Shown here: in pieces, positions 7,376 through 12,917 of the stretch | How the letters are laid out: each line of letters begins with the position of its first letter | How positions within the stretch are numbered: the first letter of the stretch is position 1 | Assembly (NCBI GenBank): GCA_038209155.1 | Contig: JBBQYA010000079.1 | Coordinates: 1 to 12,917, forward strand | Direction of reading: 5' to 3' | DNA from: JBBQYA01 sp038209155 | GTDB lineage: Bacteria > Bacteroidota > Bacteroidia > Sphingobacteriales > Sphingobacteriaceae | DNA: 12,917 bases | Notes under the pieces: generated by a model | Database searches by the model: none | Told to the model about the DNA's origin: nothing | The model's input: the letters and a program-made list of their open reading frames with translations, nothing else | Program-made: the position numbers and the translations under genes

Positions 7376-8923
7376 TTATAGTCTTTGTTTTAAACTGAAA
7401 AATATTCCTGATGTTTGAAGTCTTAACGATCCAGCTCCAATACCTGAATTTGGAACTTTTAAAAATGGTTCTATTTGGAAGGAAAGATTTTTATAAATAG
7501 CTTTTTCAAATCCTAATGAAAAATTAAAAACAGATAAATAATGATTATTTTTTTCTGTCACATTAAAATGATGTTTAGCGATTCCTGCTGGTGTATCAAA
7601 ATGAAAATCGTAAGATTCTGTTCTTAAAAAATAACTTGAAATTCCAGCTCCAACGAATAATTTCCCGGTAGCACTTGGCAATAAATAATATTTAAAAGTA
7701 ATAGGAACATCTAAAACCATACTTTTTGCAGCAACATCATAAGCAGGAAAAGGATAAGGATTGTTCCAACCATCTATTTTGTAACTAGATTTATCATCCA
7801 TGTGATATTTTTTCATTGTACGATTAATACCAAATGAAACACTAACATTTTTTAAAAAATAATATTCTCCTGCTATACCATAATTAACTCCTGCATATTT
7901 ACTAACAAACGATTTATCGTAAGTAAAATCAGGAGATATCATAGCTAACACGGCAAATCTATTTTTACGAATAGGTTTCAATTTTAATGTTGAATTATCT
8001 ATTAAATTTGATTTTAGACTTAATTCTTTTTGTTCGTTTTCTGGATTAATCAATGGAATCGGAAATAGCGGAATTGACTCTTTAAATTCAGAAAAGAATT
8101 TCGAATCTTGATTAGTAGAATTACTATTATTCTCAGCCAAAAAAGAATTATTGTCATTTTTTGCAGATTCTTTTATTCGAGTTATTGATGGAAAATTTTC
8201 ATTTTCTTCCTTAGACTCTGAAGATCCATTATTAATATCATTTATAAATTCCTTAGTATTAATAGAATTATTTTTCACAATAACTAAATCTTCACCTAGT
8301 AGGAATGTATCTTTTGATTTGTTTATTTTGGTTTCTGTTTTTAATTGCTTGGATTTATTTTTTTTTGTAGATAATGGATTCGATTTAATGATATTATTAG
8401 TCAAAGAATTATTAATATCCTCTATTTTTGTTTCATCATTTAAAGATTTGGTTGTTTTTTTACTTTTTCCGAGATCGTTTTTCAATACATCTTTGTCATT
8501 TAATTTACCTTCTTTAATTTTTAATTCATTTTTTGTTAAAACTTCTCCATTCAGTGGTTTTTTGCTTTCGTTTCTATTCAGCAAGGTTTCATTTTTGTTT
8601 CTGTCATTTGTATTGGATTTGTTATTTTCCAAGTTGCTTTGAATTTTGGTGTTTTCATTTGATTTTGCAACTAAATCTTGATTTAGTTTTTCGTTCCCAA
8701 ATTTAAAATCGCTATAATTTACCAAAAGTATCGCACCAACTAAAAATGCAGCTACCAATGCTGAAATTTTCTTCCAATTCCAAAACAAAATTGCAGGTTC
8801 TTTACTGTCTAGCTTTTCTTCCATTTTAGACCAAGCTGCCTCGGTAAATGGAAATTCTATTTTATCTGCTGCATCTTTAAAAATGCCGTTGTATTTTTCT
8901 TCAGGCATATCTTGCAAACTCAT
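7376..8923 (-). CDS. Sigma-linked membrane protein: cytoplasmic segment, one TM helix, disordered linker and outer-membrane beta-barrel-like domain (putative anti-sigma factor)
   Basis: This 515-residue protein has four parts. Residues 1-51 look cytoplasmic and contain FPFTEAAWSKMEEKLD (24-39), a W-x2-ME-x-KLD type motif I associate with Bacteroidota genes next to ECF sigma factors. Residues 52-70 (ISALVAAFLVGAILLVNY) form one transmembrane helix. Residues 72-318 are a low-complexity, Asn/Lys/Ser/Glu-rich linker, probably disordered. Residues 321-515 alternate polar and hydrophobic residues (GVNYGIAGEYYFL, SMVLDVPITFKYYL, KLFVGAGISSYF, SVFNFSLGFEKAIY) like the porin-family outer-membrane beta-barrels of Bacteroidota. 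The start overlaps the sigma gene by 23 bp; an alternative ATG at codon 6 (8908) would shorten the overlap to 8 bp. Position and topology suggest the N-terminus controls the sigma factor. That is inference: no classic zinc-binding ZAS motif (HxxxCxxC) is present. It could instead be a structural envelope protein. Confidence 0.8.
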   Translation of the reverse strand: MSLQDMPEEKYNGIFKDAADKIEFPFTEAAWSKMEEKLDSKEPAILFWNWKKISALVAAFLVGAILLVNYSDFKFGNEKLNQDLVAKSNENTKIQSNLENNKSNTNDRNKNETLLNRNESKKPLNGEVLTKNELKIKEGKLNDKDVLKNDLGKSKKTTKSLNDETKIEDINNSLTNNIIKSNPLSTKKNKSKQLKTETKINKSKDTFLLGEDLVIVKNNSINTKEFINDINNGSSESKEENENFPSITRIKESAKNDNNSFLAENNSNSTNQDSKFFSEFKESIPLFPIPLINPENEQKELSLKSNLIDNSTLKLKPIRKNRFAVLAMISPDFTYDKSFVSKYAGVNYGIAGEYYFLKNVSVSFGINRTMKKYHMDDKSSYKIDGWNNPYPFPAYDVAAKSMVLDVPITFKYYLLPSATGKLFVGAGISSYFLRTESYDFHFDTPAGIAKHHFNVTEKNNHYLSVFNFSLGFEKAIYKNLSFQIEPFLKVPNSGIGAGSLRLQTSGIFFSLKQRL

Positions 8924-9467
8924 CTTTATAATATTTTTTAATTAAATCTTTCATTTTATTTTTTGCTTTAAACAAATTTGATTTTGAAGTTCCCGTAGAA
9001 ATCCCAAGCATTTCTCCAATTTCGTTATGCTGAAAGCCATCTATAACATATAAATTAAAAACAGTACGATAAGCAGGGGATAAACGTTGCACGAGCGCAA
9101 CAATCTCTTTATAAGAAATATTATTTAGAACTACTTCGTGTACTACAGGGTCGCCAGCTTGTTCAATTGGCACATTTGCTGAATATTTTAAATTCTTTCT
9201 AATTAAATCTAAAGAAGTATTTACAACAATAGTTTTGAACCAAGGTTTAAAAGCCTTTTCTTGATCAAATTTGCTTAGATTGTTAAAAACTTTTAAAAAA
9301 GCATCGTTTAAAATATCAGCTGCATCATCTTCATCTCCGGCATATCTAAAAGCGATACCCATTCCATAACTATAAAATTGCTGATAAAGTTGTTTTTGAG
9401 CTGATCGCTTTTCAGCAATACAGTCAGAGATAAGTTTAGAAAATAAAGGGTCAGACGAATTATTCAA
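8901..9467 (-). CDS. RNA polymerase ECF-type sigma factor
   Basis: This 188-residue protein has the two-domain sigma-70 family layout. Region 2 is at about 24-93, with DDAADILNDAFLKVFNNL (47-64) and the region following it, FKPWFKTIVVNTSLDLIRK (73-91). Region 4 is at about 120-172, with LSPAYRTVFNLYVIDGF, then NEIGEMLGISTGTSKSNL as the helix-turn-helix that reads the -35 element. Length is usual for ECF factors, which guide RNA polymerase to a special promoter set. The only usable start is TTG at 9467: an in-frame stop lies seven codons upstream and no ATG lies between, while the next Met (residue 36) is inside region 2. The gene overlaps the downstream membrane-protein gene by 23 bp, so the two are very likely translated from one mRNA and work together. 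The stimulus and target genes cannot be read from the window. Confidence 0.95.
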   Translation of the reverse strand: MNNSSDPLFSKLISDCIAEKRSAQKQLYQQFYSYGMGIAFRYAGDEDDAADILNDAFLKVFNNLSKFDQEKAFKPWFKTIVVNTSLDLIRKNLKYSANVPIEQAGDPVVHEVVLNNISYKEIVALVQRLSPAYRTVFNLYVIDGFQHNEIGEMLGISTGTSKSNLFKAKNKMKDLIKKYYKDEFARYA

Positions 9468-9509
9468 ATTTCTTAAACTCTTATGTTAAACAATTGGTAA
9501 TGTTAGATG

Positions 9510-9543
9510 CAAATTTATAGTAAAACTATTTAAATTAATGAAA
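9510..9543 (-). promoter_or_regulatory. Candidate Bacteroidota promoter for the sigma factor / membrane protein pair
   Basis: In the 101-bp gap before the sigma gene, the - strand reads TAAATTTG at 9517-9510, an exact match to the TAnnTTTG -7 element of Bacteroidota housekeeping promoters. A TTTC at 9543-9540, 22 nt further upstream, is an imperfect match to the TTTG -33 element. Transcription would begin near 9505, leaving a leader of about 35-40 nt before the TTG start. If real, the sigma pair can be expressed separately from the two-component operon upstream. Read-through from that operon is not excluded, because no strong terminator lies in the gap. Confidence 0.5.
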
Positions 9544-9568
9544 CTAAAAAAATTTGGTCATTTTATTA

Positions 9569-10240
9569 TTAATTGACAGTGCCAAGATCATTTTCCATCG
9601 CATATCGAACAAGACTAGCAGTATTATTCATGTTCAATTTAGATAAAATATTTTTTCTATGAGTTTTAACTGTTGCCGGACTTAAAAATAATTTATCAGC
9701 AATTTCAATATTAGTAAGTCCCTGAGCAACTAACACAACAATTTCTTTCTCTCTAGGAGTAAGTAATTCTGGTTCTGGTTCTCGCTTTAGTTTATTTGCT
9801 TTTAATTGCCCGAAACTATAAATTCCCTTCATAATGATTTCAGAAATATCAGCACTTAAGTAAAGTTCATCTTTATCTACCATAGCCATCGCTTTCAGCA
9901 ATTCATCTGCTCCAGTATTTTTTAAGATAAAAGCATTTGCTCCTGCTTTTAACATTTGATTCACCGAAACAAAATCATCAACCATTGTTAAAGCAATTAC
10001 TTTACATTCAGGAAGTAGTTTTTTGATTGCTTCTGTTGTTTCTATTCCATTAATACCGGGCATATTAATATCAATAATCACATATTCTGGTTTCAAATAT
10101 TTTACCATTTCCAATGCCCTTGCACCATTCAAAGCTTCTCCGACTATCTCTACATTTTTATGTTTTTTTAGCACTAATTTAAGACCATCCAAAAACATTT
10201 GATGATCATCCACAATTAAAACTCTTTTTTTATCGGACAT
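9569..10240 (-). CDS. NarL/FixJ-family response regulator (receiver + LuxR-type HTH)
   Basis: This 223-residue transcription factor has an N-terminal receiver domain (about 5-122) with the acidic pair Asp11-Asp12, phospho-acceptor Asp57 in VIIDINMPG, switch residue Thr85 and conserved Lys107 (FILKN). A LuxR-type helix-turn-helix follows at about 158-215 (LTPREKEIVVLVAQGL, then LSPATVKTHRKNILSKL). All key receiver residues are present, so it should be phosphorylated and bind DNA as a dimer in the way known for NarL proteins. Its ATG lies inside the end of the kinase gene upstream (11-bp overlap, shared ATGTCCGATAA), so translation is probably coupled and that HisKA_3 kinase is the expected partner. 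Targets are unknown; the sigma factor gene just downstream is a possible one, which is inference from position. Confidence 0.95.
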   Translation of the reverse strand: MSDKKRVLIVDDHQMFLDGLKLVLKKHKNVEIVGEALNGARALEMVKYLKPEYVIIDINMPGINGIETTEAIKKLLPECKVIALTMVDDFVSVNQMLKAGANAFILKNTGADELLKAMAMVDKDELYLSADISEIIMKGIYSFGQLKANKLKREPEPELLTPREKEIVVLVAQGLTNIEIADKLFLSPATVKTHRKNILSKLNMNNTASLVRYAMENDLGTVN

Positions 10241-10985
10241 GATTTTTTTTGTTTGATGAAGGAATTTCTATCATAACATTATTTCCGTAACCTGGTTTGG
10301 TGTCTAAACAAATAGTACCACCTAACATTTCCACTCTGGTTGAAATATTTTTTAAACCATAACCGCCTTTAATTTTTTCGTTATCAAAACCTTTACCATC
10401 ATCCTCATAGATAAAAATCACCTGCTTATCACGGTACATTAATTGAATTGAAATTGATTTTGCTTCTGCATACTTTATAGTATTATTCACTAGTTCTTGC
10501 ATTATTCTGTAGATGTTAATTTTAATCTCAGGTGAAACATATTCTGGAAAATGTGAATCGTGTAAATTAAATTTCAACTTATTAAATCTACTCATTTTGA
10601 ACATATAATTATTAATAGCGGATGGTAAACCATGCTCTTCCACTATTTTTGGATTCAATTGAAATAAATGCTCACGCATATTTCTAATAGAAGTATCTAA
10701 TATTTGCAATGCATTACCATGTATTTGTTTTAAATCTTCGTTTTGCGTAGAGATTAAATCAGACATGGCTGCAATATAAAGCCTTAGTGTAGATAGGCTT
10801 GTTCCAAGATCGTCATGTAAATCTTTGGCAAGTCTTTGCCGTTCTTGTTCTTGAGTACTTACGATGATATACAGTTGATGTTTCTGTCTTTTGTGTAATA
10901 AAAATAGTCTATATCGTACGAGTATAAAGATAATTAAGACAACAGATAAAATTATTTGCCATATCCATTGCTTAATAATTTCCAT
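10230..10985 (-). CDS. Short membrane-anchored HisKA_3-type sensor histidine kinase
   Basis: This 251-residue kinase has one N-terminal transmembrane helix (about 7-24) and almost no periplasmic part. A linker (30-47) leads to the HisKA_3 dimerisation and phosphotransfer domain with His57 in DLHDDLGTSLSTLRL. The C-terminal HATPase domain has the N box (QELVNNTIKYAEA, 163-175), G1 box (DDGKGF, 195-200) and G2 box (GGYGLKNISTRVEMLGG, 207-223). These motifs are intact, so it should be active. HisKA_3 kinases are known to pair with NarL-type regulators, and the next gene overlaps it by 11 bp. With no sensor domain, it must take its signal from the membrane helix or from another protein. The CheY-like regulator encoded 8 bp upstream is a natural candidate, which is inference. 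Confidence 0.95.
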   Translation of the reverse strand: MEIIKQWIWQIILSVVLIIFILVRYRLFLLHKRQKHQLYIIVSTQEQERQRLAKDLHDDLGTSLSTLRLYIAAMSDLISTQNEDLKQIHGNALQILDTSIRNMREHLFQLNPKIVEEHGLPSAINNYMFKMSRFNKLKFNLHDSHFPEYVSPEIKINIYRIMQELVNNTIKYAEAKSISIQLMYRDKQVIFIYEDDGKGFDNEKIKGGYGLKNISTRVEMLGGTICLDTKPGYGNNVMIEIPSSNKKNHVR

Positions 10986-10993
10986 GATTTAGA

Positions 10994-11380
10994 TTAGAAT
11001 AATTGTAAAATTCTACTTCGTAAAGCTTCAAAATTTACAGGCTTAGCAATGAAATCTAATGCTCCTAACCTTGTTGCGTCTTCTCGATTTTTTAAATCAT
11101 CATAAGCAGTAATCATCATTACCTTAAGATGTGGATATTGCGTCTTTACTATTTTCAATAAATCAATACCATTCATTCCTGGCATTTTTATATCTGATAA
11201 AACCAAAACCATATCAAATTCCTTTAGCGTGTTTAGATATTGAATAGCAGCATTGGCAGATGTAGCAAAACGGAACAAAAATTTCCCCTCTTGAATATCT
11301 TTTTTAAACTTTTTTCTAAATAAAAGTTGAATATCTTCCTCATCATCAACTACTAAAATTTTGAGTATGTCTTCTTTCAT
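10994..11380 (-). CDS. Single-domain CheY-like response regulator
   Basis: This 128-residue protein is one receiver domain and nothing else. Acidic residues Asp12-Asp13 (VVDDEED), phospho-acceptor Asp63 (LSDIKMPGMNG), switch Thr91 (MMITAYDD) and Lys113 (FIAKPVNF) are all present, so it should accept phosphate. It has no output domain, so it must act by protein contact or as a phosphate carrier or sink. It sits between two histidine kinases: 31 bp after the 7TMR-DISM kinase gene and 8 bp before the HisKA_3 kinase gene. That suggests it receives phosphate from the first and influences the second. ATG at 11380 gives the usual short lead before the first beta strand. Confidence 0.93.
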   Translation of the reverse strand: MKEDILKILVVDDEEDIQLLFRKKFKKDIQEGKFLFRFATSANAAIQYLNTLKEFDMVLVLSDIKMPGMNGIDLLKIVKTQYPHLKVMMITAYDDLKNREDATRLGALDFIAKPVNFEALRSRILQLF

Positions 11381-11397
11381 TAGGTTTTTACAGATGT

Positions 11398-11416
11398 AAT
11401 GATCTTAAAGATCATT
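11398..11416. other. 19-bp palindrome between the two signalling genes, overlapping a stop codon
   Basis: AATGATCTT-A-AAGATCATT is a perfect inverted repeat with 9-bp arms around one central base. It covers the TGA stop of the 7TMR-DISM kinase gene (11414-11412) and part of the 31-bp gap to the CheY-like gene. There is no T-run after it on the - strand, so it is not a standard terminator. It could be an operator-like protein site, or an mRNA hairpin for processing or attenuation, although a perfect one-base loop could not fold fully. Confidence 0.6.
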
Positions 11417-12917
11417 TATTAATTTGAATTAATGGTAATTTAATCGAAAATTGAGTGTACGCACCTTGTTCAGATTCTACTTCCATTTCTCCATTATGTC
11501 TTCCAACTATTAGGTCGAACGATATTGATAACCCTAATCCAGTTCCTTTTCCAGCACTTTTTGTAGTGAAAAATGGATCAAAAACTTTTTCTTTTATTTC
11601 TTCAGAAATCCCTAACCCATTATCCCAAATTAAAATCTGAATTACATCTTCCAAAGCTATTGTTTGAATTCTTACCTCTGGAACATACAAATTGTTTGCA
11701 TTATTTGTTTCAAAATCGCTTCTATCATTGATAGCATCAAACGCATTATTAATTAAATTGATGATGACTCTGCTAATGGATTGTTCAATTAATTCTATTT
11801 CAGGTAAATTTGATTTCAAATTCTGAACAATATTACAATGAAAATTAGTTTGTATACTCTGATAACTATTATAACTGAATATAACGGCTTGCTCTATTAT
11901 TTCATTGAGGTCACATTTTTTAAAAATTTCATGTTGTTCATCTCTAGAGTGTAAAAGCATACTTCTAACTATTTTTTCTGCACGTTTACCATGAAAAGTT
12001 ATTCGTTCTACATTTTCTTTTAATTCATCCACTACTTCTGTTACTGCTTGATCTTTTTTTAATTCTGATAATTCATTTATTAAATCTGTACTTAATTCAG
12101 AAAAATTATTAACAAAATTCAAGGGATTTTGAATTTCATGGGCTATTCCTGCCGTTAGCTGCCCCAGAGAAGCTAATTTTTCTCTTGCGACCAATTGTTT
12201 TTGAGTCTCTTTTAACTTTATTAAAGAAAAATTTAATTCAGCAGTTCTATTGGTTACTTGTATCTCTAACTCCATTTTCTGCTCTTCTAAAAATTTAGTT
12301 TTTTCTATTTGCTGCTGATTTTCTAATCTTCTTTTTTCAGCTTTTTCGGCTTCCAATTCTTTTCTAATTAAATTAATTCTGTAAGCTAATGCAAGAGAAA
12401 GAAAAACTGCTTCTATTGTAGATCCAAAAATAATAATAGGATAATAGGTGCCCATTATGATGATAGTTGGTTGAAAACCTAGTACATCCATAATAATATG
12501 AGTGAACATAGCAATGATCAATGGCAACCAAGCCAATAAAAAATAAACAGCAATTTTTTGTTTTTTTATTACTGAATGGATAGCTGCTGTGATTACTAAC
12601 GATCCACCTATAAGAGCAACTACTTGATTTAATGAAAGGACTAATTGGCTGTATGGATAAATCATAACCATGATAGCAATTCCCAGCATTGCTAATTCTG
12701 TTAAAAGAAAATAAGATCTATATTTAGGTAAATTTACTTTTACTAATAAAAAATTCTCAGAAAACTTTACAGAGAAAAAAAATGAAAGAGCTAAAATGAC
12801 ATACATGGATCTAATATGCCACCATGGATAAGTTGGCCATAAGAATTCATAGGCTTTGCCAAGCCAAGTAAGGATGAAAAGTAAGGTAGTAAGTAAATAT
12901 CCAGTATAGTATAAATA
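11412..12917 (-). CDS. 7TMR-DISM sensor histidine kinase, N-terminus outside the window
   Basis: The frame is open to the right edge: at least 37 codons precede the Met at 12806, ending in a typical 7TMR-DISM stretch (FLWPTYPWWHIRSMYVIL), so that Met is internal and the gene begins upstream. About six hydrophobic helices are visible down to residue 142 (numbered from that Met), the 7TMR-DISM membrane module. Its usual periplasmic ligand domain would lie outside the window. A coiled coil follows (about 143-208), then the HisKA domain with His223 in AGIAHEIQNPLNFVNNFSEL. Within the phosphotransfer helices is a longer segment (244-288, including FHGKRAEKIVRSML). The ATPase domain has the N box (NLINNAFDAIND, 350-361), G1 (WDNGLGI), F box (DPFFTTK) and G2 (GKGTGLGLSI). 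All motifs are intact. It heads the visible part of the signalling operon and its nearest partner is the CheY-like regulator. Confidence 0.93.
   Translation of the reverse strand, partial: YLYYTGYLLTTLLFILTWLGKAYEFLWPTYPWWHIRSMYVILALSFFFSVKFSENFLLVKVNLPKYRSYFLLTELAMLGIAIMVMIYPYSQLVLSLNQVVALIGGSLVITAAIHSVIKKQKIAVYFLLAWLPLIIAMFTHIIMDVLGFQPTIIIMGTYYPIIIFGSTIEAVFLSLALAYRINLIRKELEAEKAEKRRLENQQQIEKTKFLEEQKMELEIQVTNRTAELNFSLIKLKETQKQLVAREKLASLGQLTAGIAHEIQNPLNFVNNFSELSTDLINELSELKKDQAVTEVVDELKENVERITFHGKRAEKIVRSMLLHSRDEQHEIFKKCDLNEIIEQAVIFSYNSYQSIQTNFHCNIVQNLKSNLPEIELIEQSISRVIINLINNAFDAINDRSDFETNNANNLYVPEVRIQTIALEDVIQILIWDNGLGISEEIKEKVFDPFFTTKSAGKGTGLGLSISFDLIVGRHNGEMEVESEQGAYTQFSIKLPLIQINK

Noticed and set aside
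8151..8642. 163-residue + strand frame
   Set aside because: It is the antisense of the Asn/Lys-rich linker; the Phe/Leu/Ser-rich product is what complementing AAA/AAT-rich DNA gives, and the - strand gene is well supported.
12804..12806. ATG start for the 7TMR-DISM kinase
   Set aside because: The frame continues open to base 12917 and encodes further 7TMR-DISM membrane sequence, so this Met is internal.

Overview
The window looks like a piece of a low-GC Bacteroidota chromosome (flavobacterial, cytophagal or chitinophagal type; I cannot place the genus). The signs are a protein ending in a Por/type IX secretion (T9SS) sorting domain, a TAnnTTTG-type promoter element, A-rich start regions with little Shine-Dalgarno signal, and a 7TMR-DISM histidine kinase.

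Left half, + strand: the C-terminal part of a secreted parallel beta-helix protein, open at the left edge, is followed 124 bp later by a 2006-residue T9SS cargo protein. That protein is built of a signal peptide, five 79-residue repeats with an EYFFDTDPGFG core, Ig-like and Fn3 modules, nine Ig-like repeats organised as three 690-bp triplets, PA14, Ig, PA14, and the sorting tail. A strong intrinsic terminator follows. These are surface or adhesion-type genes and may be co-transcribed.

Right half, - strand, convergent with the left: reading in the direction of transcription there is a 7TMR-DISM histidine kinase (N-terminus outside the window), a single-domain CheY-like regulator, a short HisKA_3 histidine kinase and a NarL/LuxR-type response regulator. 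They are closely spaced (gaps of 31 and 8 bp, then an 11-bp overlap) and read as a signalling operon. After a 101-bp gap with a good promoter candidate come an ECF sigma factor and, overlapping it by 23 bp, a 515-residue membrane protein. This last protein has a short cytoplasmic segment, one inner-membrane helix, a roughly 250-residue Asn/Lys/Ser-rich linker and a C-terminal outer-membrane beta-barrel-like domain. By position it is the candidate anti-sigma factor or sigma regulator.

The two most interesting points are the sigma-linked protein that could bridge both membranes, and the higher-order, recently homogenised repeat array in the giant secreted protein. No RNA genes, CRISPR arrays or mobile elements are seen.
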